In this document: in pieces, positions 16,635 to 24,512 of the stretch
Layout of the letters: the number at the start of each line of letters is the position of its first letter
Position numbering within the stretch: the stretch's first letter is position 1
NCBI GenBank assembly: GCA_046048875.1
Contig: JBJOFG010000001.1
Span: forward strand, 139,257 to 203,256
Length of the DNA: 64,000 nt
Origin: CAIZGX01 sp046048875
Lineage (GTDB): Bacteria; Bacteroidota; Bacteroidia; Flavobacteriales_D; Sanyastnellaceae
Reading direction: 5' to 3'
The notes under the pieces: model-generated
What the model saw: the letters and a program-made list of their open reading frames with translations, nothing else
What the model was told of the DNA's origin: nothing
The model's database searches: none
Translations under genes and position numbers: made by a program

Positions 16635-19022
16635 ATGGTCGAGAACGAAGTACAAGAAAGGGAAGTCAATGTAATTGCTGAAATCAAAGAAACCGTTTTA
16701 GCATACTGGCCCCTCTTTGTTTTGGGCTTGGCCCTGTCTTTCACAGGGGCCTTTGTTTATTTGCGTTATACCCCTGCAGTGTATCAAGCCACCGCCAAAT
16801 TATTGGTAAAGGACGATTCAAAAATGGGTTTTGGTCGTACCAATAACGTACTCACTCAGTTAGACGCTTTCGGAAGCAAGACCAATGTCGAAAACGAACT
16901 GGTGGTCATTCATTCGCGCTCTGTCATGCGCGAGGCAGCCATTAAGGCGAATTCATTCATTTCAGTTTATAGCAACGGACGTGTAACCGATCGCATTCAA
17001 GCGGACTTCCCCATCCGGTTTCAGCCACTCAATCCTGATTCCTTGAAGGGTGGTAACAAAGAATTCCGCGTCACCGAAAATGAAATTGTTTTTGGTAACA
17101 ATCACTATCCGTTAAAGGACTCTGTATTGGTCGACGAAGGCTTGAACACACCTTTTTTAATTTTCGTGAACGAGAATGAAGTAGGACGTGTCTCCAACGA
17201 GAATTTTTCTCTTCGGACGCGTTCCTTGGAATCTGAGGTAGGAGCATTGGTGGGAGGCTTCAAGGCGGAAGCGACCAACAAGCAAGCCAGTGTAATCGAT
17301 TTGTCTATTACAGCATTGGATCCCCAATTGGCTCAAAAAAATCTTCAGGCAATCCTCGACGCATACACGCAAGCGAGTGTGAAAGATAAACGCCTGATTG
17401 CGGAGTACACACTGAATTTCATTGAAAATCGCTTGGCGGTCGTGACAGAGGAATTGGACTCAGTGGAGTCGCGGATTGAACAGTTTAAAACCGCCAACCA
17501 AATATTCGATCTCAGCGCGCAAAGCGACATGTTTCTCAGCAGTGTGCAAGTACAAGATGCAGAGTTGAGTAAGATAAACATTCAATTATTGGCTTTGGAC
17601 GAAGTTGAACGTTATGTCAAGGGAGCCAATCGAAACGGAACATTCCCCTCGTTGTTGGGTGTAAGTGATCCCATTCTTTCCACCCTTCTTTCGGGACTGT
17701 ACGAGACGGAAACCCTTTACAACAAACGCAAACTCACTGCCGGAGATCGCGATCCTGAGTTATTGAATCTGAAATCCGAGATTCAGAAATTGGAGCAAGG
17801 AATTACCACTGCATTAAGCAATGTGCGTTTAGCACTGCTTTCTGCGAAACGTCCGTTGGAAGAGCAAATCAATTTGCGCATGTCGGAACTTTCCAGCCTA
17901 CCCAGCAAAGAACGTTCATTGTTAGACATCAGCCGTCAGCAAGCCATTAAAAACGCCATCTACACCTTCTTGTTGCAGAAAAGAGAAGAATCTGCTATTT
18001 CATTCGCTTCAACAATTAGCGATGTTCGCATTATTGAACCCGCCTTGGGAAGTAACTCACCTCTCAGTCCAAGAAGACAGATGGTTTGGTTAATTGCCTT
18101 GGTAGTCGGATTGGCCGTTCCTGCTATCTTCCTTATCGTAAAAGAGCGGTTGAACAACAAGGTTTTGTTCCGCTCAGACATTGAAAAAATAGTTCCCGGA
18201 CTGCCAATCATTGGTGAGATTTTTCAAAGTAAAATGACGGAAACCGACTTGATTTTTGTAGAAAATTCACGATCGGTCATGGCGGAAAGTATTCGTTCGG
18301 TGAGAACCAAACTTCCATTTTACTTTACGCGTGAAGACGAAAAGGTACTGTTGGTTTCTTCTTCCATTCCAGGTGAAGGCAAGTCGTTTATGGCTGCTAA
18401 TCTGGGGTTGTCCATAGCTATGATGGGTAAGAAGACAGTCATTATTGGAGGTGACTTGCGCAAACCGAAGTTGCACAAAACATTTGGAATATCGAACGCC
18501 ATAGGATTGTCGACTTACCTCATTGGTAAGTGCAGCTCCGAAGAGACAATAGTGGCTACCGAGCACGACAACTTGTTTGTTTTACCCTCTGGTCCTGTTC
18601 CACCAAATCCATCGGAATTGTTGTTGCAAGAACGTTGGCCAAAGTTGATTGAAGAACTGAAAATCCATTTCGATTTTATTATTCTCGACACACCACCTTT
18701 GGGGCTCATCAGCGATGCTGAGCTTATGGTTAAGGTTGCCGACCTTTCCATGTTTGTGGTGCGACACAACCACAGCACCAAAGAAGCGGTTCGTAAGGTA
18801 TTGGGCAATCCCGATTTCACTTCGCGTTTCACAAGAACCGTATTGGTCTTTAACGGTTTGAAACAGCGTGGTATTGGCTACTACGGCTATGGTTACGGTT
18901 ATGGTTACGGCTATGGTTACGGCTACGGCTACGGCTATGGTGAAGAAGCGTATGGAAGTGAAACGAAGCGCGCTCCGTTGATTAAAAGGATGAAGAAAAG
19001 AATTAAGAAACTAATTAAATAA
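16635..19022 (+). CDS. Wzc-like tyrosine kinase / chain-length regulator
   Basis: A 795-residue polysaccharide co-polymerase fused to a bacterial tyrosine kinase. A Wzz-type N-terminus has a transmembrane helix near residues 29-50, then a long coiled-coil periplasmic region, then a second helix near 490-510. The cytoplasmic kinase domain has Walker A in SSIPGEGKSF (K583), Walker A' in VIIGGDLRKPKLH and Walker B in FIILDTPPLG. The C-terminus is an unusual glycine-tyrosine run with about a dozen tyrosines before a basic tail. Family knowledge says this tyrosine cluster is autophosphorylated to control polymer export. It is paired with the Wza-like gene. Its TAA stop codon is also the first three bases of the tree repeat at 19020. 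Confidence 0.95.
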   Translation: MVENEVQEREVNVIAEIKETVLAYWPLFVLGLALSFTGAFVYLRYTPAVYQATAKLLVKDDSKMGFGRTNNVLTQLDAFGSKTNVENELVVIHSRSVMREAAIKANSFISVYSNGRVTDRIQADFPIRFQPLNPDSLKGGNKEFRVTENEIVFGNNHYPLKDSVLVDEGLNTPFLIFVNENEVGRVSNENFSLRTRSLESEVGALVGGFKAEATNKQASVIDLSITALDPQLAQKNLQAILDAYTQASVKDKRLIAEYTLNFIENRLAVVTEELDSVESRIEQFKTANQIFDLSAQSDMFLSSVQVQDAELSKINIQLLALDEVERYVKGANRNGTFPSLLGVSDPILSTLLSGLYETETLYNKRKLTAGDRDPELLNLKSEIQKLEQGITTALSNVRLALLSAKRPLEEQINLRMSELSSLPSKERSLLDISRQQAIKNAIYTFLLQKREESAISFASTISDVRIIEPALGSNSPLSPRRQMVWLIALVVGLAVPAIFLIVKERLNNKVLFRSDIEKIVPGLPIIGEIFQSKMTETDLIFVENSRSVMAESIRSVRTKLPFYFTREDEKVLLVSSSIPGEGKSFMAANLGLSIAMMGKKTVIIGGDLRKPKLHKTFGISNAIGLSTYLIGKCSSEETIVATEHDNLFVLPSGPVPPNPSELLLQERWPKLIEELKIHFDFIILDTPPLGLISDAELMVKVADLSMFVVRHNHSTKEAVRKVLGNPDFTSRFTRTVLVFNGLKQRGIGYYGYGYGYGYGYGYGYGYGYGEEAYGSETKRAPLIKRMKKRIKKLIK

Positions 19023-19125
19023 ATTCTGCGAAGCAGAGTAAATTGAAGTAAATGCGGCTGCGCCGCGTAAGAACAATACAACTTACCCCGTAGGGACTTA
19101 CTTCAACTTACTCCGAAGGAATTTA
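19020..19125. repeat. Tree-shaped hairpin element, GTAA/TTAC backbone, copy 1
   Basis: TAAATT and AATTTA form the outer pair. Arms AGTAAATTGAAGTAAAT and ACTTACTTCAACTTACT can pair with two wobble or mismatch positions. GTAAG and CTTAC form the inner pair around a 10-base loop. Four hairpin leaves sit at the joints: CTGCGAAGCAG, GCGGCTGCGCCGC, CCCGTAGGG and CCGAAGG, with loops GAA, TGC, GTA and GAA. The element begins on the TAA stop codon of wzc. Two more copies follow at 20231 and 20344. Confidence 0.9.
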
Positions 19126-19159
19126 GAAAAAGGAAAAGAAGGAAATTATAAAAGAAAAG

Positions 19160-20233
19160 ATGAATACTCGAAGAATAGCTCTCATAACCGGCATCACCGG
19201 CCAGGACGGATCATTCCTAGCGGAACTCTTATTGGAAAAGGGCTATAAAGTTCATGGTTTGTTAAGAAGAGCATCTTCTTTTAATACCGGACGTATTGAG
19301 CATCTTTATTTTTCTGAATGGATCAAAGATGCCCACGGAAATAAAAAATTGGAATTGCATTATGGCGATATGACCGACTCGTCTTCGCTTATTCGTATTA
19401 TTCAGCTTGTACAACCAACGGAAATTTACAACCTTGCGGCTCAGAGTCATGTGAAAGTCTCGTTTGAAGTGCCGGAGTATACAGCAGAGTCGGATGCGGT
19501 TGGAACTTTGCGCATACTTGAGGCAGTTCGTATTTTGGGAATGGAGAAAACCTGTAGAATTTACCAAGCTTCTACCAGCGAGTTGTACGGAAAAGTTCAA
19601 GAGGTGCCACAATCGGAAACTACCCCCTTTTACCCGCGTTCTCCCTACGGAGTAGCAAAGCAATACGCTTTTTGGATTACCAAGAACTACCGCGAGGCCT
19701 ACGGCATGTATGCGGTGAATGGCATTTTATTCAATCACGAGAGTGAGCGTCGCGGAGAAACCTTTGTTACACGTAAAATCACCTTGGCAGCTGCACGCAT
19801 TGCCAAGGGGTTACAGAAAAAATTATACCTCGGCAACCTCAGCGCCCAACGCGATTGGGGCTATGCGAAAGATTATGTGGAATGCATGTGGCTCATGCTG
19901 CAGCACGACACCCCCGAAGATTTTGTCATTGCCACCGGAGAAATGCACACGGTGCGTCATTTCTGCACGTTGGCGTTTCAAGAAGCGGGTATTGAGTTGA
20001 AATGGGAGGGAGAGGGCGTGAATGAAAAAGGCATAAACGTTAACACAGACGAAACATTGGTTGAAGTCGACCCCAAGTACTTTCGTCCAGCTGAAGTTGA
20101 TCAGCTCCTCGGCAATCCAACCAAAGCCAAAACGCTCTTGGGCTGGAATCCGAACAAGACTGCGTTGAACGAATTGGTGAGGATTATGGTGAGCAATGAC
20201 CTTAAGTTAGTGGAGAAGGAGGGGAGGATTTAA
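19160..20233 (+). CDS. gmd: GDP-mannose 4,6-dehydratase
   Basis: A 357-residue short-chain dehydrogenase with the Gmd pattern. The NAD(P) loop is ALITGITGQDGSFLAELL, the active-site region is QASTSELYG, and the catalytic Tyr-Lys is in SPYGVAKQYAF. NHESERRGETFVTRKIT is a Gmd signature. It turns GDP-mannose into GDP-4-keto-6-deoxymannose, the precursor of GDP-fucose, rhamnose and perosamine. No reductase or aminotransferase for this product is adjacent, so the next step is encoded elsewhere. Tree repeats lie on both sides, and its TAA stop is the first part of the copy at 20231. Confidence 0.96.
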   Translation: MNTRRIALITGITGQDGSFLAELLLEKGYKVHGLLRRASSFNTGRIEHLYFSEWIKDAHGNKKLELHYGDMTDSSSLIRIIQLVQPTEIYNLAAQSHVKVSFEVPEYTAESDAVGTLRILEAVRILGMEKTCRIYQASTSELYGKVQEVPQSETTPFYPRSPYGVAKQYAFWITKNYREAYGMYAVNGILFNHESERRGETFVTRKITLAAARIAKGLQKKLYLGNLSAQRDWGYAKDYVECMWLMLQHDTPEDFVIATGEMHTVRHFCTLAFQEAGIELKWEGEGVNEKGINVNTDETLVEVDPKYFRPAEVDQLLGNPTKAKTLLGWNPNKTALNELVRIMVSNDLKLVEKEGRI

Positions 20234-20333
20234 ATTGCTAAAGCAGTAAATTGAAGTAAATACGGCTGTGCCGTGTAAGGGGAACACGACTTACCCCGCA
20301 GGGACTTACTTCAACTTACTCCGAAGGAATTTA
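20231..20333. repeat. Tree-shaped hairpin element, GTAA/TTAC backbone, copy 2
   Basis: It has the same backbone as the copy at 19020: TAAATT, the 17-base arm, GTAAG, CTTAC, the matching arm and AATTTA. Leaves differ in part: GCTAAAGC, ACGGCTGTGCCGT and CCCGCAGGG, with CCGAAGG kept. The second leaf changed on both stem sides compared with copy 1, so pairing is preserved. The element begins on the TAA stop codon of gmd. Confidence 0.9.
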
Positions 20334-20343
20334 TAGTAAGTGG

Positions 20344-20453
20344 TAATTTCGACTTTGTCGAGTAAATTGAAGTAAATGCTACTTCGTAGCGTAATAGGAA
20401 TTCACCTTACCCCGCAGGGATTTACTTCAACTTACACAACGAAGTTGTATTTA
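20344..20453. repeat. Tree-shaped hairpin element, GTAA/TTAC backbone, copy 3
   Basis: This third copy keeps the 17-base arm at 20361-20377 and the matching arm at 20420-20435. Its leaves are TCGACTTTGTCGA, GCTACTTCGTAGC, CCCGCAGGG and ACAACGAAGTTGT. Three of the four leaves differ from copy 2 in both stem halves, while the backbone is nearly unchanged. It ends 11 bases before the start of the NusG-like gene. Confidence 0.88.
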
Positions 20454-20464
20454 ACAGATGCAGA

Positions 20465-20986
20465 ATGAAGGGTTTAAAAGGAGATAAGAAGTGGTTGGTG
20501 CTGAAGACGAGGGCTAACGCTGAGAAGAAAGTAGCAGAGCGCCTGGCTTTGAAAGGTATTGAAGTTTATCTACCCTTGTACACCACCATGAAACAGTGGA
20601 GCGATCGCAAGAAGAAAGTTCAAAAGCCATTGATTTCGTCAACGGTTTTTGTTCATGTGGAAGAGAAGGAAAGAGAGTTGTTGTGGAATGTGGTGGGTGT
20701 AAGCGGAATGTTGTATTTCCTGGGTCAACCCGCGGTTGTGCGTGAGGAAGAAATATTCATTTTGCAGCAAATGTTGCAAGAAGGCGTATACGAAAGTGTG
20801 AAATTAAGTCCCACGTTCATTGAAGGACAGGAGGTTGAAATCACCGGAGGAGACTTCAAAGGCCTTCGCGGTATTGTGGTTGAAGAAGTGAATGCCCAAA
20901 AAGTGGTTATTGCCCTTCAGGGATTGGGAGCGCAGGTGGTGTTTACGCTGAAAAAAGGAGCTGTTAAGGTGGTTAAGAGAGGTTAG
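20465..20986 (+). CDS. UpxY/NusG-like transcription antiterminator
   Basis: This 173-residue protein has a NusG N-terminal domain (WLVLKTRANAEKKVAERLALKG, then VYLPLYTTMKQWSDRKKKVQKPL) and a C-terminal KOW domain (GQEVEITGGDFKGLRGIVVEE). Such NusG paralogues, called UpxY in Bacteroides, bind RNA polymerase near the start of long capsule operons and prevent early termination. Its place just upstream of a co-directional operon of about 30 genes fits that role exactly. Tree repeats lie immediately upstream, and a GTCATC array follows between it and the operon. Any link between the repeats and the factor's recruitment is speculation. Confidence 0.9.
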   Translation: MKGLKGDKKWLVLKTRANAEKKVAERLALKGIEVYLPLYTTMKQWSDRKKKVQKPLISSTVFVHVEEKERELLWNVVGVSGMLYFLGQPAVVREEEIFILQQMLQEGVYESVKLSPTFIEGQEVEITGGDFKGLRGIVVEEVNAQKVVIALQGLGAQVVFTLKKGAVKVVKRG

Positions 20987-21050
20987 GATTGAAAGGTAAG
21001 AGAAGTTAAGAAGAGGGAAGAGAGGGGAAGAATTAAATAATATAGGGATT

Positions 21051-21184
21051 GTCGCGCGAAGCGCGTCATCCTTCGTAAGAAGGTCATCACACGCAGTGTG
21101 TCATCGCATCGCGTAGTGTGCGTAATCCTTCGAAGAAGGTCATCACACGCAGTGTGTCGTGTGACTGACAATGGCGAAGCCGTG
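21051..21184. repeat. Hairpin-leaf array, spacer GTCATC
   Basis: GTCATC copies (one changed to GTAATC) separate GCGCGAAGCGC, CTTCGTAAGAAG, ACACGCAGTGT, a degenerate unit, CTTCGAAGAAG, ACACGCAGTGT again and, after a degenerate spacer, GGCGAAGCC. The spacer is shared with the array at 9761, more than 11 kb away. It occupies most of the gap between the NusG-like gene and the first gene of the long operon. Confidence 0.85.
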
Positions 21185-21214
21185 AAAAAAAATAAGGTTT
21201 AGAACAAAAAACGT

Positions 21215-22504
21215 ATGAGTTTAGAAAACAAAAAAATCGCAGTTATTGGTTTAGGCTATGTAGGCTTGCCTTTAGCGGCGGCGTTTGCAGAGAAATATCC
21301 AGTAGTGGGTTTCGATATTAATCAGGGAAGAGTGAATGAGTTGAAGTCGGGTCACGACCATACCTTGGAATTGGCAGACGATGAGTTGAAGGCGGTGTTG
21401 GTTGAAGGTTTCGATAGCGGAAACGGATTGTTGCCAAGTTTCAATGCGGAAGACTTGGAAACGTGTAATGTGTTTATTGTAACCGTTCCTACGCCAATAG
21501 ATGAAAGTAAAAGACCTGACCTTCGTCCGTTAATTAGCGCGTCCACTTTAATAGGAAAATACTTGAAGAAAGATGACATTGTCATTTATGAGAGCACAAC
21601 ATATCCTGGTTGTACAGAAGAGGATTGCGTTCCTGTCTTGGAAAGAGTTTCGGGTTTGAAGTTTAACCAGGATTTCTATTGTGGGTATTCACCAGAGCGA
21701 ATTAATCCAGGAGATAAAGAAAATACCGTTAAGAAGATAAAGAAAGTCACAAGCGGAAGCACACCTGAAATTGCATCTGTGGTAAATGACCTTTATAAAT
21801 CTGTAATCACGGCAGGTACATACCTAGCTCCATCTATGAAAGTTGCGGAGGCATCTAAAGCAATAGAAAATGCTCAGCGTGACGTCAATATTTCATTTGT
21901 GAATGAATTAGCGTTGATATTCGATAGATTGGGAATAGATACGAACGAAGTTATTGAGGCAGCAGGGAGCAAATGGAACTTTTTGAAATACAGACCAGGC
22001 TTGGTCGGGGGGCATTGTATAAGTGTTGATCCTTATTATTTGGCTTACAAGGCTGAGCAGGTAGGTTATCACCCTGCGGTAATACTTTCTGGCAGACGAG
22101 TAAATGACGGCATGGGTGCATTTGTGGCGAACAAAATGATAAAGCTGATGATAGCGAAAGGTTTGGCCATAAAAAACGCAAGAGTTTTAATCATGGGAAT
22201 AACCTTCAAAGAGAACTGTCCAGATATACGAAATACGAAAATTGTAGATATTAGAAAAGAATTAATTGAGTTTGGTTGTAGTGTAGATGTTATTGACCCA
22301 TGGGCTAACACCGATGAGGTTTTTGAAGAATATGGCTTTCATTTATTGAATGAGTCAAAACTCGAATTGAATTCGTATTCAGGAATAGTCTTGGGTGTGG
22401 CGCATGAGTCCTTTAGACATTTGAAACTAGTCAAAAATGAATCCACAGCGATTTATGATGTAAAAGGGATGTTAGAAGCGAATTTAGTTGACGGAAAATT
22501 GTAG
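21215..22504 (+). CDS. UDP-N-acetylhexosamine 6-dehydrogenase (WbpO/TviB type)
   Basis: A 429-residue nucleotide-sugar dehydrogenase. The NAD loop is IAVIGLGYVGLPLAAAF, and the catalytic cysteine is in GGHCISVDPYYL. PTPIDESKRPDL and YSPERINPGD match the UDP-GlcNAc/UDP-GalNAc dehydrogenase group. The enzyme oxidises C6 to a carboxylate, making an N-acetylhexosaminuronic acid. The next gene is a matching epimerase, as in the Vi-antigen tviB/tviC pair. Two AsnB-type genes in the same operon could amidate this uronic acid. It is the first gene of the long operon. Confidence 0.92.
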   Translation: MSLENKKIAVIGLGYVGLPLAAAFAEKYPVVGFDINQGRVNELKSGHDHTLELADDELKAVLVEGFDSGNGLLPSFNAEDLETCNVFIVTVPTPIDESKRPDLRPLISASTLIGKYLKKDDIVIYESTTYPGCTEEDCVPVLERVSGLKFNQDFYCGYSPERINPGDKENTVKKIKKVTSGSTPEIASVVNDLYKSVITAGTYLAPSMKVAEASKAIENAQRDVNISFVNELALIFDRLGIDTNEVIEAAGSKWNFLKYRPGLVGGHCISVDPYYLAYKAEQVGYHPAVILSGRRVNDGMGAFVANKMIKLMIAKGLAIKNARVLIMGITFKENCPDIRNTKIVDIRKELIEFGCSVDVIDPWANTDEVFEEYGFHLLNESKLELNSYSGIVLGVAHESFRHLKLVKNESTAIYDVKGMLEANLVDGKL

Positions 22505-23506
22505 GTGGTGAGAGTATTAGTTACAGGAATAGCAGGTTTTATTGGGTTTCATGTTGCCAAGAGATTATTATCTGAAGGGTATTCTGTCGTTGGAGTTGAC
22601 AATCTGAACGATTATTACGATGTCCAATTAAAAAAAGATAGACTCAAGGAACTGGGTGTTACTGAAAATGAGAATAATTGGACATCATCTGATACAAAAC
22701 TGACATTTATAAAAATGGAACTTCAAGAAAAAGACTCTTTCATGAGTTTATTTTCTGAAAACAAGTTTGAGTATGTTATTCATTTGGCTGCGCAAGCCGG
22801 TGTGCGGTATTCGCTTTCAGAACCTCAGAAGTATGTAGACAGCAACATAACAGGATTTTTGAGTATATTGGAGTGCTGTCGCTTTTATCCAGTGAAACAT
22901 TTAATTTTTGCCAGTAGTTCTTCTGTTTATGGCTTGAATACCAAAATACCTTTTTCTGAATCAGACAGAACAGATACTCCCATAAGTTTGTACGCGGCAA
23001 CAAAAAAAGCAAATGAATTAATGGCACATACCTACAGTCATTTGTTTAAAGTACCGTGCACGGGTCTGAGATTTTTTACCGTTTATGGACCTTGGGGCAG
23101 ACCAGATATGGCCATGCATTTATTTACCAAAGCGATAATGAATTTAGAGCATTTGCAGTTATTTAATGGCGGTGAGCTGAGTCGTGATTTCACTTATATT
23201 GATGATGTGGTAGAGAGTGTGTATCGATTGATGCTTTTACCAAATGTGGACAAAGAAGTTCCATTGAACATTTTTAACGTAGGTAGGAATCAGCCGGAAA
23301 AATTGATTGATTTTATTCATTCAATTGAAAAACACACATCTAAAACGGCTCAATTGAACTATATGCCGATGCAAGCAGGAGATGTGGAAATGACTTATTC
23401 CGATGTGACACTTTTGAATGAATACGTGAATTATAAGCCGAAAATTGATATTGATCAAGGGGTGAAAAATTTTGTTGATTGGTATAAAAATTACAATGAA
23501 AAATAA
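22505..23506 (+). CDS. UDP-uronate / UDP-N-acetylglucosamine C4-epimerase-like protein
   Basis: This 333-residue extended short-chain dehydrogenase starts with GTG directly after the previous stop codon. It has VLVTGIAGFIGFHVAKRLL, the HLAAQAGVRYSL motif, ASSSSVYG and the catalytic SLYAATKKANE. The pattern GVDNLNDYYDVQLK near residue 38 is characteristic of UDP-glucuronate 4-epimerases (CapI type). Next to the dehydrogenase it probably interconverts gluco and galacto forms of the uronic acid. The exact sugar is not decided by sequence. Confidence 0.9.
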   Translation: MVRVLVTGIAGFIGFHVAKRLLSEGYSVVGVDNLNDYYDVQLKKDRLKELGVTENENNWTSSDTKLTFIKMELQEKDSFMSLFSENKFEYVIHLAAQAGVRYSLSEPQKYVDSNITGFLSILECCRFYPVKHLIFASSSSVYGLNTKIPFSESDRTDTPISLYAATKKANELMAHTYSHLFKVPCTGLRFFTVYGPWGRPDMAMHLFTKAIMNLEHLQLFNGGELSRDFTYIDDVVESVYRLMLLPNVDKEVPLNIFNVGRNQPEKLIDFIHSIEKHTSKTAQLNYMPMQAGDVEMTYSDVTLLNEYVNYKPKIDIDQGVKNFVDWYKNYNEK

Positions 23507-24509
23507 GAAAGTTTTCATTATCGCTGAAATTGCCCAAGCGCATGAAGGCTCCCTAGGAATTGCACATTCATATATAGATGTTCTAGCTGAATGTGGAGTT
23601 GATGCTATAAAATTTCAAACACATATTGCAGAAGCAGAGAGCAGTGAATTTGAATCTTTTCGAGTGAAATTTAGTTTTGAAGATGAAACCCGATTCGACT
23701 ATTGGAAACGAATGGAATTCACAAAAGAGCAATGGCTTGGTTTGAAAGAACATTGTGACAATAAAGGACTTGAATTTATTTCTTCTCCGTTCAGTTGCGC
23801 TGCAGTTGATCTGCTTGAAGAAATTGGTGTTAAGCGTTTTAAAATTGGGTCGGGTGAAATGACGAATTTTTTAATGCTTAGTAAAATTGCGAATACCGGA
23901 AAACCGATCATTCTATCCTCGGGAATGAGTGATTACAAAGAGCTTCAACAGTGTATTGAATTTTTGAAGCCGTTTGGAAATGAGGTTAGTTTACTTCAAT
24001 GCACGACGGCTTATCCAACAAAACCAGAGCAATGGGGATTGGGTGAAATTTCTGCGTTGAAATCACGGTTTGATATACCTGTCGGGTTTTCTGATCATTC
24101 ATCCGATATAACAGCCGGAATCGCAGCTGTTAGTTTAGGTGCCGAGATTCTTGAATTTCATGCTACTTTTCACAAAGATATGTTTGGCCCAGATGCCAAG
24201 GCTTCTTTATCTATTGACGAGACAAAGCAATTGGTTCAATCTGTTAGAGCTTTGGAATTAGCACTTAATGCTGAAAACACAAAAGAGGATATGTCTCAAT
24301 TCTCTGAACTTAAAAATCTGTTTGGAAAATCACTCGCGGTCAATAAAAATCTATCAAAAGGAGACACAATTGATATTAATGATTTAGAATCGAAAAAACC
24401 AGGAGATAAAGGAATTTCGGCGAGAGAATTTCAGTCGGTACTAGGTAAGAAACTCCTGAGAGATAAGACTCAATGGCAGTTCTTATCAAATTCAGACATA
24501 GAAAACTGA
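23496..24509 (+). CDS. neuB: N-acetylneuraminate-type synthase
   Basis: A 337-residue NeuB-family protein. The ATG at 23496 overlaps the epimerase end by 11 bases and gives the family start KVFIIAEIAQAHEGSLG. Motifs seen include AIKFQTH, FISSPFSCAAVDLLEEIGV, FKIGSGEM, IILSSGMSD, LLQCTTAYP and VGFSDHSSD. A SAF domain forms the C-terminus. It condenses phosphoenolpyruvate with a mannosamine derivative to make a nonulosonic acid. With neuC and neuA directly after it, N-acetylneuraminic acid or legionaminic acid is the likely product. No legionaminic-type dehydratase is adjacent, which favours neuraminic acid. Confidence 0.93.
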   Translation: MKNKKVFIIAEIAQAHEGSLGIAHSYIDVLAECGVDAIKFQTHIAEAESSEFESFRVKFSFEDETRFDYWKRMEFTKEQWLGLKEHCDNKGLEFISSPFSCAAVDLLEEIGVKRFKIGSGEMTNFLMLSKIANTGKPIILSSGMSDYKELQQCIEFLKPFGNEVSLLQCTTAYPTKPEQWGLGEISALKSRFDIPVGFSDHSSDITAGIAAVSLGAEILEFHATFHKDMFGPDAKASLSIDETKQLVQSVRALELALNAENTKEDMSQFSELKNLFGKSLAVNKNLSKGDTIDINDLESKKPGDKGISAREFQSVLGKKLLRDKTQWQFLSNSDIEN

Positions 24510-24512
24510 CTT

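Noticed and set aside
18870..18950. Glycine-tyrosine repeat as a sequencing or assembly error
   Set aside because: The frame is kept, the family expects a tyrosine cluster there, and codons alternate between TAC and TAT instead of being a pure copy.
15226..21214. Insertion sequence or RAYT-type transposase behind the repeats
   Set aside because: No transposase-like frame was found in any gap of the window; the agent may be elsewhere in the genome.
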